Assembly (NCBI RefSeq): GCF_900116375.1
Contig: NZ_UETB01000008.1
Coordinates: forward strand, 99,088-163,087
DNA length: 64,000 nucleotides
DNA from: Georgenia satyanarayanai
Lineage (GTDB): Bacteria > Actinomycetota > Actinomycetes > Actinomycetales > Actinomycetaceae
Direction of reading: 5' to 3'
The notes beneath the pieces were generated by a model. The model did not search any database. It was not told where the DNA came from and saw nothing but the letters and a program-made list of their open reading frames with translations. Of this stretch, positions 56,002 through 63,884 are shown piece after piece. Position numbers and translations under genes: made by a program. Each line of letters opens with the position of its first letter. Position 1 is the first letter of the stretch.

Positions 56002-56403
56002 ATGACAACGACACCGAAAGCACCCGTCGGCCTCAAGGCCAGGGGGCGCCGATTCTGGAAGGAAACCCTCGAGGATTTCGAGCTAACGGATGGCGAGCTG
56101 AACCTGCTCGCCGAGGTGTGCCGAACCCTGGACACCCTCGATCTCCTAGCGGCGACCATCGCGAAGGACGGAACGACGACGGCCGGCAGTCAGGGCCAGA
56201 TCGTCATGCACCCTGCCGTCTCGGAGGCTCGGCAGCAGCGACTCGCCCTGCACCGGCTTCTGGCGGCCCTTGCGCTTCCCGACGACGAGGGCGGCACCAT
56301 CTCGAATCCTCGCGCGATCAGCGGTCACGAGAACGCGCGAGCCCGGTGGCTGGGTAAGGACACCGAGGCGGCTGCCCGTCGCGCTGAGGGGAGGGCTGGC
56401 TGA
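56002..56403 (+). CDS. Phage terminase small subunit, P27 family
   Basis: DNA-recognition subunit of a packaging terminase, 133 residues. P27-like pattern: PVGLKARGRRFWKETLEDFELTDGELNLLAEVCRTLDTLDLL, then SQGQIVMHPAVSEARQQRLALHRLLAAL, which is characteristic of the family. In phages the large ATPase/nuclease subunit follows directly; here only a 57-residue ORF follows and then the tape-measure gene. A small subunit without the large one can, in satellites, redirect a helper's terminase to the satellite genome; alternatively the large subunit was lost by deletion. Confidence 0.85.
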   Translation: MTTTPKAPVGLKARGRRFWKETLEDFELTDGELNLLAEVCRTLDTLDLLAATIAKDGTTTAGSQGQIVMHPAVSEARQQRLALHRLLAALALPDDEGGTISNPRAISGHENARARWLGKDTEAAARRAEGRAG

Positions 56404-56404
56404 A

Positions 56405-56578
56405 ATGGCGCGCAGGAAGAGAGAGCCGGAGCCGACCGCGGCTCGCTTTCGTTCTTCTCGTGACCGCATCTGCCCCGCTTGTAGGGCAGTCCTGACAATG
56501 GCCGCAAAGCATGAATGTGTGCGACGCATTGTTGATTCATCTACTCGGATTGAAACGGAGAAGGACTATGGCGGATAG
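56405..56578 (+). CDS. Short Cys-containing ORF at the terminase/tape-measure junction
   Basis: A 57-residue frame starting 2 bp after the terminase stop and overlapping the tape-measure start by 11 bp. It has ICPAC and HEC, a possible small zinc site, and a basic N-terminus (MARRKREPEP). It could be a genuine small gene or the scar of a deletion that joined two distant parts of a phage late operon. Confidence 0.45.
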   Translation: MARRKREPEPTAARFRSSRDRICPACRAVLTMAAKHECVRRIVDSSTRIETEKDYGG

Positions 56579-59258
56579 AACAGTAACGCTGAACCTGGGT
56601 GCGCGCGTCACGGGGTTTGTCAATGGCATGCGAACCGCGCAGCAAGCGGCAGAGAACTTCACGGCACGCGGCCTCGACAAAATCGCCGCGAACTCGCAAG
56701 CGGTCAACACCCTGTCAAACACGGCCGGGATCATGGGTGGCGCGATGGTCGCCGCCGCCGGTGCTGCCGTGCTCGCGTTCGCGAACTTCGACGAGGCCAT
56801 GTCGTCGGTGCAGGCGTCCACGATGGAGTCCGCGGACAACATGGAGCTCCTGCGGGACGCTGCCATCGACGCCGGTCAGCGAACCGCATACTCGGCGACG
56901 GAGGCCGCGGCCGGTATCGAAGAGCTCGCAAAGGCTGGCATCTCCACGGCTGACATTCTCGGTGGCGGCCTCGATGGGGCGCTCGACCTCGCGGCGGCCG
57001 GCGGCATCGGCGTGGCTGAGGCCGCAGAGACCGCGGCGTCAGCGATGACGCAGTTCGGGCTGGCCGGTGAGGACGTCACCCACATCGCTGATCTCCTCGC
57101 CGCTGGTGCCGGCAAGGCGCAAGGTGGCGTGTCGGACATGGCCGCCGCGCTGAACCAGAGCGGTCTCGTCGCCAGTCAGATGGGCCTTTCTCTGGACGAG
57201 ACGGTCGGCTCGCTTACGGCGTTCGCTTCGGCGGGCTTGGTCGGGAGCGATGCGGGTACTGCGTTCCGGTCGGCGATGCTGAGGCTTGCGAACCCGACGA
57301 AGGAGAACATCGGGCTTATCGAGGATCTGGGCCTGCGGTTCTACGACGCGCAGGGTGACTTCGTCGGCATGGAATCCGTGGCCGGTCAGTTGCAGGACCG
57401 GCTGGCGCATCTCACGGAGGAGCAGCGCAACGCTGCTCTCGCTCAGATCTTTGGGCAGGACGCGATCCGTGCGGCGTCGATCCTGTATGAGGAGGGCGCG
57501 GAGGGTGTCCGTGAGTGGACTGACGCGGTCAACGACTCGGGCTATGCGGCTGAGGTTGCTGCGACCCGCATGGACAACCTCAAGGGTGACTGGGAGGAGT
57601 TCACGGGCGCCCTTGAGACGGCACTGATTGGTGCTGGTGAGGGCGCGGATGGGCCGCTGCGGTCCCTGGTGCAGGGCGCGACGGACGTGGTCAACGCGTT
57701 CTCGGACCTGCCCTCGTCTGTACAGCAGGGGCTCGTGGGCATCACCGGCGCCGGTGGGCTCGTGCTGCTCGGCACCGCCGGCCTCGGGCGACTGGTCACC
57801 GCGGTGTCGGACGTCCGAACCTCGATGCAGAACCTCGGCATCAGCGCCAAGACAGCCGGGATCGCGGTCGCTGGTGTCGGCGCGGCACTCAGCATCGCCA
57901 CGGTTGCTGTCACCGCATGGGCGTCAGCGCAAGCTGAGGCGCGAGCGCGCGTGGAGGCCCTACGGGACACGTTCGATGACGCGTCGAGTGCGATCACGGA
58001 GCAGTCACGAGAACTGGTGGCTGAGGGCTTCCTGGAGGTTGAGAACTGGGCCAACCGCATCGGCTACGGGTTCGACTCTGCTGCGGAGGCAGCGGAGGAA
58101 CTGGGCATCGACCTGGGCACGCTGACGGACGCCGCGCTGGGTGATGCGGAGGCCCTCGCAGAGGTCAACACGACGCTCGATGAGTGGCGCAGTACCGGCG
58201 AGCATGCTGACGCGATCCTGCTCGTGTCCCGCCGCCTCGAGGAGCAGCGCGACGCTGTCTCCCAGGCGCGCGACGAGCACGGACAGATCCAGGAAGCGGT
58301 GGGGGAGACCGCGACCGCTCAGGGCGAACTCGGCACCGTCATGGAGGACACCACCGGCGCAGTCGAGGACCAGACTGACGCCCTCGATGAACTGATTGAC
58401 GCTCAGTCGACGCTCGCAGACATCGCCCTGTCGCTCCGGGATGCGCAGCGCAACCTCGAGCAGTCCTATGACGACCTGACGCAGTCGATCAAGGACAACG
58501 GCGACACGTTCAACATCACCACTGAGAAGGGCCGCGCCAACCAGGCAGCCCTCGACGACATCGCCGGGGCCTCTTGGGACCTGATCGAAGCGATGGCTGC
58601 CAACGGTGCCTCGCAGGAGGAGCTCCAGGCCAAGATGGCTGAGACTCGGGACGACTTCATCGAGGCCGCGGTCGCAGCCGGGATTGAGGAAGACGCCGCG
58701 CGCGCCCTCGCGGACCAGCTCAACCTGATTCCGTCTGCAATCGAGACCGCAGTCGCGGTGACCGGGATCGACACGGCGCTCTCACGTCTTGGGGCGCTTG
58801 ACGCCACCCTCAACTCGATCAACGGGAAGACGGTCACGGCCGCGGTCGCGATTCGTCAGTACGGGCAGGCAGCGATGGCGACTGGTGGCGCGGTGATCGG
58901 GCCAGGGACGGGCACGTCGGATGATGTGCCGATCATGGCGTCGAACGGTGAGCACATGCTGACCGCCGCTGAGGTCGAGGCAGCTGGCGGGCATGGCGCG
59001 ATCTATGCGATGCGGGCGGCGATCCGGTCGGGTGCGATGCGTGGGTATCGCGACGGTGGGGCGGTGCAGTATGTGCCGTCGTTCGCTTCGGGCGGCGCGG
59101 TGTCTGCGTCGGCTACCCGGGTGTCTCTCGAGGGCATGCGGGTGCGGCTGAGTGTCGGTGAGCGTGAGTTCACTGGCTACATGGAGGACGTCGCCAATGG
59201 CCGCATCCTTGAGCGCGAGCACCAGGCGCGCGGCATCGGACGCTATTACCAGAGGTGA
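56568..59258 (+). CDS. Phage tail tape-measure protein (TP901 type)
   Basis: Tail-length ruler protein of siphovirus type, 896 residues. The N-terminal TP901 domain includes FDEAMSSVQASTMESADNME, RTAYSATEAAAGIEELAKAG and TAFRSAMLRLANPTKENI. A hydrophobic segment (about 440-470) follows, then long helical, partly coiled-coil regions (about 470-740) and a Gly-rich C-terminus with GGAVIGPGTGTSDDVPIMASNGEHML, a common tail of such proteins. The ATG at 56568 has GGAGAAGGA just before it. The protein appears complete, yet no tail tube, chaperone or distal tail gene is present. Confidence 0.9.
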   Translation: MADRTVTLNLGARVTGFVNGMRTAQQAAENFTARGLDKIAANSQAVNTLSNTAGIMGGAMVAAAGAAVLAFANFDEAMSSVQASTMESADNMELLRDAAIDAGQRTAYSATEAAAGIEELAKAGISTADILGGGLDGALDLAAAGGIGVAEAAETAASAMTQFGLAGEDVTHIADLLAAGAGKAQGGVSDMAAALNQSGLVASQMGLSLDETVGSLTAFASAGLVGSDAGTAFRSAMLRLANPTKENIGLIEDLGLRFYDAQGDFVGMESVAGQLQDRLAHLTEEQRNAALAQIFGQDAIRAASILYEEGAEGVREWTDAVNDSGYAAEVAATRMDNLKGDWEEFTGALETALIGAGEGADGPLRSLVQGATDVVNAFSDLPSSVQQGLVGITGAGGLVLLGTAGLGRLVTAVSDVRTSMQNLGISAKTAGIAVAGVGAALSIATVAVTAWASAQAEARARVEALRDTFDDASSAITEQSRELVAEGFLEVENWANRIGYGFDSAAEAAEELGIDLGTLTDAALGDAEALAEVNTTLDEWRSTGEHADAILLVSRRLEEQRDAVSQARDEHGQIQEAVGETATAQGELGTVMEDTTGAVEDQTDALDELIDAQSTLADIALSLRDAQRNLEQSYDDLTQSIKDNGDTFNITTEKGRANQAALDDIAGASWDLIEAMAANGASQEELQAKMAETRDDFIEAAVAAGIEEDAARALADQLNLIPSAIETAVAVTGIDTALSRLGALDATLNSINGKTVTAAVAIRQYGQAAMATGGAVIGPGTGTSDDVPIMASNGEHMLTAAEVEAAGGHGAIYAMRAAIRSGAMRGYRDGGAVQYVPSFASGGAVSASATRVSLEGMRVRLSVGEREFTGYMEDVANGRILEREHQARGIGRYYQR

Positions 59259-59262
59259 CAAC

Positions 59263-59302
59263 GAAGCGGCTCCCTGTGCCGTCAGACGCAGGGAGCCGCT
59301 TC
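59263..59302. terminator. Bidirectional terminator between the tape-measure gene and the minus-strand genes
   Basis: GAAGCGGCTCCCTG (59263-59276) pairs perfectly with CAGGGAGCCGCTTC (59289-59302). It lies in the 54-bp gap between convergent genes. Confidence 0.82.
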
Positions 59303-59312
59303 ACGTCACACG

Positions 59313-59876
59313 TCAGCCCTCAGGCCGCTGCGGCTGGTCTGCGGTGAAGACGATGCCGTCCACTAGGAAGAACTCCGGCGGCAGGAACCGGAGCGTCATC
59401 GTGGCGAAAGCGCCGATGGGGGCCTCTACGACTCGGCCGATGCTGCTGGGGGCCGAGACATCCTCCCGCGCAGCCACGCGCCCATCGACCAGGACCACTA
59501 CCTCATGGTCCAGGTCGACCAGTCGCGGTCGGGTGCCGAAGGAAAGGTGGTCGCGGACATCCCCGAACCTCTCCCGGTAGTAGTGGTAATTCGCGCGAGC
59601 GAACGAAGGCCAGTGCCGGTGTTCGACCTTCGCCTCCACCATTGCGGCGAAGACCTCGTCACGCTCCTCGGGAAGGATCTCGCCGACCTCGATCGCGCTG
59701 CGCACCCAGTTCTGAGCGTGGCTCAGCCGGAACTCGGGCGTCGCCGTCAACATGGCCATGTCCCACTCAGTGAGGGCCGCGTCAATCCAATGTCGGGCGA
59801 AGGTGACGACGCCGCTCACGTACGCTCGGATCTCGGCGTCTGTCTGCTCGTACTTCTCGTCATCATCGTTGCTCAT
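59313..59876 (-). CDS. Unknown protein, right module of the element
   Basis: A 187-residue protein with an acidic N-terminus (MSNDDDEKYEQTDAE), a helical first half (VVTFARHWIDAALTEWDMAMLTATPEFRLSHAQ kept whole here only in part: helices near 20-100) and a beta-rich second half (LVDLDHEVVVLVDGRV, TMTLRFLPPEFFLVDG). No recognised motif or signal. Last of the minus-strand genes, 13 bp after the membrane-protein gene. Genes at this end of temperate elements often serve the integrated state, so immunity or defence is possible but unproven. Confidence 0.55.
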   Translation of the reverse strand: MSNDDDEKYEQTDAEIRAYVSGVVTFARHWIDAALTEWDMAMLTATPEFRLSHAQNWVRSAIEVGEILPEERDEVFAAMVEAKVEHRHWPSFARANYHYYRERFGDVRDHLSFGTRPRLVDLDHEVVVLVDGRVAAREDVSAPSSIGRVVEAPIGAFATMTLRFLPPEFFLVDGIVFTADQPQRPEG

Positions 59877-59889
59877 GCCCGTGAACTCC

Positions 59890-60321
59890 TTACTGTCGAT
59901 CGGACAGAGGCCGGCCCTGCTCGTCGCGTGGGACTTTTCTTAGGTCTCGGATGCCGAGCGGCAGCATCACCAACGTGATGAAGCCGGCCGGCACGGCGAC
60001 GATCCACCACCAGCCGCCTGCGCTCGCCGTGAGATACGTGAGCCAGCCGAAGGACGCGAGAAAGACCGCGGCAAGACCGGCACCGAACCAGCTGCGGGAA
60101 GCTTCCTCTCGAGCGGCGAGGAGCTCGACGCGGCGCTCGATCTTGTCCATGAGGGTGACTCGCGCTTTGGAGTCTGCACGCAGAGCCGCCACGATCCTCA
60201 ACTCGCGTTCGATGTCGTCTCGGATGTTCCTTCTGAATAGGCTCCGGAGGAGGGTCGTCACGGTGGCCGCAACGACGGCACCGGCTGCCGCGATGGCAGC
60301 GGCTGTAATGTCGGCGTCCAT
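59890..60321 (-). CDS. Small membrane protein, right module of the element
   Basis: A 143-residue protein with an N-terminal hydrophobic helix (about 5-25), a basic amphipathic middle (RRNIRDDIERELRIVAAL, coiled-coil-like) and two further membrane segments (about 83-102 and 106-124), ending in a charged tail. The ATG at 60321 is preferred because the hydrophobic helix begins at once. Such proteins in prophages can act in superinfection exclusion or as holin-like proteins; neither is shown here. Confidence 0.55.
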   Translation of the reverse strand: MDADITAAAIAAAGAVVAATVTTLLRSLFRRNIRDDIERELRIVAALRADSKARVTLMDKIERRVELLAAREEASRSWFGAGLAAVFLASFGWLTYLTASAGGWWWIVAVPAGFITLVMLPLGIRDLRKVPRDEQGRPLSDRQ

Positions 60322-60396
60322 GGTCACGAGCGTGGCACGCACCGGACTGCCGCGTTGGCAGATTGATGTTGTGACGGCTCGCTCGAGCGCTGGGCA

Positions 60397-60888
60397 TCAG
60401 CCGTCCTGTTTCATCCTGGCGTGTGAGGCCGCGCACCGTCGGCAAATGCGGATCTCGCCGAGCACATCGAGAACGATGGGGTTGTCGCCGCGTAGCCACA
60501 CGTCCCTCGAGTACATCCCGCAGAGCGTGCGTTGGTCAGTTCCAGGACCCGTCCTGGCGTCGAGGGGCAGGGTCACGTCGGGACATCCTGAGATCAGCCC
60601 CGCGTCCGTGTGGTGGAAGACGGGCGGGCGCTTGCGGAGGTTGTTCAGGCACTTGAGCATGTGCTCGGCGTGCCGCAGTCCGCGGGCGATGTCCTCAGCG
60701 TCCTCAGCGTCCTTGCTCTCGCGGGCCTTTCCAACGACCCAGGTGACGATCCGGTCGCGGTCGACTGAATCGACGTCCTCCCTCACGAGAAGGACGGGGT
60801 GCCCCTCCACCATGACGGCGTCGCCGTTCAGTGTGGCAACCGGCACCACGGTGATACCGAGCGCTTCGACTGCTTCGAAACCCATCAT
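60397..60888 (-). CDS. Unknown protein with C-terminal Cys cluster
   Basis: A 163-residue protein. The first 50 residues are beta-rich (LGITVVPVATLNGDAVMVEGH), followed by a helix and a C-terminal part with LCGMYSRDVW and ICRRCAASH, which could hold a zinc ion. The start overlaps the stop of the 59-residue gene upstream (ATGA), so the two are coupled. No HExxH or helix-turn-helix is present, so neither an ImmA peptidase nor a repressor can be claimed. Confidence 0.5.
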   Translation of the reverse strand: MMGFEAVEALGITVVPVATLNGDAVMVEGHPVLLVREDVDSVDRDRIVTWVVGKARESKDAEDAEDIARGLRHAEHMLKCLNNLRKRPPVFHHTDAGLISGCPDVTLPLDARTGPGTDQRTLCGMYSRDVWLRGDNPIVLDVLGEIRICRRCAASHARMKQDG

Positions 60889-61064
60889 GCTGAGACTCCT
60901 TCGGGGCAGGCTGCCCGCAGCGCCGCGAGCAGCTCATGGATCGGGTATACCTGGCCGGCGCCGGTGTCCTCATTGAAGAGGTACACGGTGCCGGGGACAT
61001 CCCCGGCGGCAATGTCGAGGGGTGCGGTCCCTGTGGTGGAACTGACGCGCATACTGTGATGCAT
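60885..61064 (-). CDS. 59-residue protein at the head of the minus-strand operon
   Basis: Starts MHHSMRVSSTTGTAPLD, contains DVPGTVYLFNEDTGAGQVYP and ends ELLAALRAACPEGVSA. It is short but supported: AAAGGA stands 9 bp before the ATG at 61064, and its stop overlaps the next start (ATGA). No domain recognised. As the first gene inside the right end of the element it may be expressed in the integrated state. Confidence 0.5.
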   Translation of the reverse strand: MHHSMRVSSTTGTAPLDIAAGDVPGTVYLFNEDTGAGQVYPIHELLAALRAACPEGVSA

Positions 61065-61238
61065 GGCGCTGGTCCTTTCAGCGTCGGCCCCGCCGGTCTA
61101 ACCCACCGAGCGGGGCACTCTTGTGTTGGTCCGAGGCGCCCCGAATCTCACCGGATAACCTCGACCACAGCGCTCCCACCGACCACCAACATTCGTGCGG
61201 GTTTCCGCCTGTCTGCACAACGCTCAACGGTGAGGCAC

Positions 61239-61262
61239 CCCGAAGATGCCCGGCGAGCCGGC
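61239..61262 (+). repeat. attR core of the integrated element
   Basis: 24 bp identical to 50951-50974, in the same orientation, followed by host sequence that continues the original ligD reading frame. Marks the right boundary of the element. Confidence 0.88.
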
Positions 61263-61299
61263 CCGGGTGCAGCCGTCCCGGGCGAAGAAGTCGGAGTGA
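61240..61299 (+). pseudogene. Displaced original 3' end of ligD
   Basis: In frame with attR, codons read PKMPGEPARVQPSRAKKSE and a stop at 61297-61299. This is the ancestral C-terminus of the polymerase at 49953-51020, cut off by integration. Excision would rejoin it to the gene. Confidence 0.88.
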
Positions 61300-61324
61300 C
61301 TGGGCCTCACCGGTGAGCGCCGGC

Positions 61325-62275
61325 TCACTCGTGGGGCGTCAGCACGGCGACAGCGCCCGACGTGAGACCGGCGGTGAGGCAGTCACGCACGCGTTGCATG
61401 TCGTCGGAGGTTGCCTCGCGACTCAAGGAAAAGGAGAGACGGGGAAACGGCTGCTGCACCGATGAGACGGTCGCCGTGTCCACCGACACGTCAAGGGCGC
61501 ACGCTTTCCCGCCCTCGGCCGGCACCGGGAGAGCGACGTCGAAGCCGTAGACCGGTCCTTCGCTGTAGTACTCCAACCGGACGGGCGGCGAGGGTGCGCC
61601 GGCGACGGCGTCCAGACCCCTGGTGTCCCAGTACCTCGTGGACAGGAGGACGGTGACGACCTCGTCGGCGCCCGTGGCCTTGACGGCCGAGGCGCTGATC
61701 ACGTCGAGGTCGCCATCGACGGAGACCTCGGAGGACCCGCGCGGGATGCGCGGCGTCCTCCAGGAGTCGGCCCTGAACGGCTCTACCTCCACCCGGATCT
61801 CGACACCGCCGGCACGGCCCCCGCCTGTCACCGTCATCCCGGGACGCACGCTCGGGTACGCCATCACGAGGTCCTCGGCAAGGGGGTAGGAGTACGTGAT
61901 GTCCATCGACGCGAGCTCGGCATCGACCGCCCCGACCACGTCCTCGCGGGCGCTCGCGTCCGGGACGACGAACGCGACCATCTCTCCCATCACGCAGTAG
62001 TAGCCGATCGCCCGCGCGAAGACCGTCGAGTCGGTGTGGATCCCACAGCCGTCAGCGCGGCCCGCTCCCAGGACGGTGACCCGATCGGAGAGGGTGATCC
62101 GCTCAGCGGCCTCGTCGAGCGTCGCAACGGCAGCTGCGCGCGCCTCCGGGATGCCCGACATGTACGGGTCGTAGGACGGCCCCGACGGGGCGCAGCCCGG
62201 CAGGAGAGTCCCGAGGAGGACCGCCATCAGCAGCCGTCCTGGACGCGCGATCTCACGGGTCGGAAGGCTGGCCAC
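61325..62275 (-). CDS. Putative lipoprotein of unknown function
   Basis: A 316-residue protein. From GTG 62275 it has a basic n-region, a hydrophobic stretch (RLLMAVLLGTLLPGC) and a lipobox-like LPGC, so it is probably lipid-anchored outside the cell. ATG 62227, with CCAGGA 9 bp before it, is the alternative start but leaves no positive charge. The mature part is alpha/beta with three or four cysteines (DGCGIH, YYCVMGE, KACALDVS, RDCLTAG) and no known catalytic motif. It is chromosomal, just right of the element. Confidence 0.6.
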   Translation of the reverse strand: MASLPTREIARPGRLLMAVLLGTLLPGCAPSGPSYDPYMSGIPEARAAAVATLDEAAERITLSDRVTVLGAGRADGCGIHTDSTVFARAIGYYCVMGEMVAFVVPDASAREDVVGAVDAELASMDITYSYPLAEDLVMAYPSVRPGMTVTGGGRAGGVEIRVEVEPFRADSWRTPRIPRGSSEVSVDGDLDVISASAVKATGADEVVTVLLSTRYWDTRGLDAVAGAPSPPVRLEYYSEGPVYGFDVALPVPAEGGKACALDVSVDTATVSSVQQPFPRLSFSLSREATSDDMQRVRDCLTAGLTSGAVAVLTPHE

Positions 62276-62450
62276 CTGACGATCGTAGGCACGCCAACGG
62301 CGATAGAGGAGGCGCTTGGCGAGGTCGCCGCCGAGGGTGACCTGGAAGGCGCCCAGGACGCACAGTCCACGCGTTTGGCCTGATGCCCCTTGGTAGCCTG
62401 GCAACAGGCGCATGCTGCAGTACTCTGCACGATCGACGATGGGATCAGTG

Positions 62451-62882
62451 ATGACCACCGCCCGAGCGGCCGCTGGAGCGCTCGTTCTTCTCGGACTGGT
62501 TGGGTGTTCCACTGACGCGACGACGACTGAGCCCGAGGACATCGCGTCCGAGATTGCTCCCTCCACGGGGCCGTACGATGTCGGGGACACCATCCCAGCC
62601 GGGGAGGTTGCTCCGCACGAAGCCCGGCGGGAGGCCGCCGAGCGTCTCGCCCGCGAGAACGACCGCGAATACGTGTGGGTGACCGACGCGTACACGATCG
62701 CCGAGGGCGGTGAGGTCGTGGAGGCTTACTACTCCGTCGACGGCACCGGTGAGGCCTCCGACCGCGTCCGGGACGAGTGGATGACTTTCGACGACCCCGG
62801 TGAGGCGCTCGACTACGCCAACGAGGTCGTTGCCGACGTCAGCGAGCCGGAGCGCTACGACGTCGTTCCGCTCGAACCGTGA
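62451..62882 (+). CDS. Small putative lipoprotein
   Basis: A 143-residue protein starting MTTARAAAGALVLLGLVGCS, a clear lipoprotein signal with Cys19, then a Thr/Glu-rich linker and a small charged domain (ARRDAAERLARENDREYVWV-like region, then EGGEVVEAYYSVDGTG). Divergent from the preceding lipoprotein gene across 175 bp. Function unknown. ATG 62439 is an alternative start. The 273 bp after it contain only weak short frames. Confidence 0.6.
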   Translation: MTTARAAAGALVLLGLVGCSTDATTTEPEDIASEIAPSTGPYDVGDTIPAGEVAPHEARREAAERLARENDREYVWVTDAYTIAEGGEVVEAYYSVDGTGEASDRVRDEWMTFDDPGEALDYANEVVADVSEPERYDVVPLEP

Positions 62883-63155
62883 TCGCCACACAGGGCTAAC
62901 GACTCCGGCACCGGACTGTCCTCCGGATAGCACCCCGTCACCGGACCGCTGACCGGAGTGGTCTATCAGAACGCCCAGGTTCAAGCCGGCCCTACGGGCG
63001 TGGCTGTCGGCGGACGTGCCCGCAGGACGTTCCTCAAACGGGACGGCTCGCGGGTGTCCGTTGACCAGGACCGTCGTCGACGGCCGAGACCCGCTGGCGA
63101 GGCTCGTTGGAGCCGGGCAGCTCACGGAGTGGTCAGCTAGCGAGCCTCGGTCCGG

Positions 63156-63884
63156 CTAGGAGAGGGCTTCAAGAGTGAAGAAGATGAAGCCGATGAAGCG
63201 GGTGGGGTCGGGCTTGCTCGGCGGCAGCAACTCGGGCGGCGTGTCGGGGGACACCGGCGGCTCGCTGATTGCCGCGATCCTGAATGCTGCGGCGCTGAAC
63301 GACTCCGACATCGCGCTCAGCGAGCGGTACCAGATCCTGAGCGTCGCGGAGACGCCGTCGAAGTCGTACTCCTCCTCGTTCGGCACGGTCGCGAAGTAGT
63401 CGATCTCGGGATACATCACCGGCGGGATAACCGGGTGGTTGACCACCACGACCAGCCGGCCGCCGGGCTTCAGCATCCGGCGCAGCTCTGCCAGCGGCCG
63501 CGACCAGTCCTTAAGGTAGTGCAGCACGAGCACGGCCAACGCGTCGTCGAACGCCTCGTCGTCATACGGAAGCGGCAGGGTCAGGTCGGCCACCTTTAGG
63601 TCGGCCTCGTCTCCGAGCCGCTCCCGTGCGAGTCGGATCATCGCCGGGCTCGCGTCGAACCCGGCCACGCTCGCGCCGCGCTCCTTCAGGTCTGCGACAA
63701 GCGGCCCGGTGCCGCAGCCGGCGTCCAGGATCCGCCGCCCGGCGACGTCACCGAGCAGATCAAGCACCGCCGGCCGGGTGTACCAGCGGGTGAACAGGCC
63801 GTTTTCGTTCGCCCGTGCGTACGCCTCGGCGAAGGCGTCGTAGTGGTCCGGCTGCTGCTCGGCGGTCTGCGCCTCGGAGGTCAT
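63156..63884 (-). CDS. Class I SAM-dependent methyltransferase
   Basis: A 242-residue Rossmann-fold methyltransferase. Motif I RRILDAGCGTGPLVADLKERG is at about residues 49-69. The acidic motif II (VAGFDASPAMIRLAR) follows. The motif around VLVLHYLKDWSRPLAELRRMLKPGGRLVVVV is of the methyltransf_11 type. A C-terminal insertion (about 170-225) would cap the substrate pocket. Substrate unknown; no neighbouring pathway genes are in view. The last 116 bp of the window after it show nothing recognisable. Confidence 0.88.
   Translation of the reverse strand: MTSEAQTAEQQPDHYDAFAEAYARANENGLFTRWYTRPAVLDLLGDVAGRRILDAGCGTGPLVADLKERGASVAGFDASPAMIRLARERLGDEADLKVADLTLPLPYDDEAFDDALAVLVLHYLKDWSRPLAELRRMLKPGGRLVVVVNHPVIPPVMYPEIDYFATVPNEEEYDFDGVSATLRIWYRSLSAMSESFSAAAFRIAAISEPPVSPDTPPELLPPSKPDPTRFIGFIFFTLEALS

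Larger units (their letters stand above)
50951..61262. mobile_element. 10.3-kb integrated phage-derived element (degraded prophage or satellite)
   Basis: Bounded by 24-bp direct repeats and by an interrupted host gene, with the integrase just inside the left end. Order: integrase, zinc protein, three small genes, DUF3631 ATPase, three small genes, terminator, P27 terminase small subunit, short Cys protein, tail tape-measure, terminator, then four minus-strand genes of unknown function up to the right end. Missing are a large terminase, portal, capsid, tail tube, lysis and repressor genes. Wobble positions are visibly less G/C-saturated than in the flanking chromosome, especially in the tape-measure gene. 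It can be a prophage with a large internal deletion or a small phage satellite that needs a helper. Confidence 0.87.

Noticed and set aside
60397..60888. ImmA/IrrE-type peptidase as the identity of the 163-residue element protein
   Set aside because: The N-terminal strand pattern was suggestive, but there is no HExxH motif.
61239..61299. tRNA gene as the integration target
   Set aside because: No tRNA cloverleaf is found at either end; the repeated core is coding sequence of ligD.
62883..63155. A 60-codon plus-strand frame between the small lipoprotein and the methyltransferase
   Set aside because: No ribosome-binding site, no domain and Arg-rich composition; I see no supported feature in this gap.
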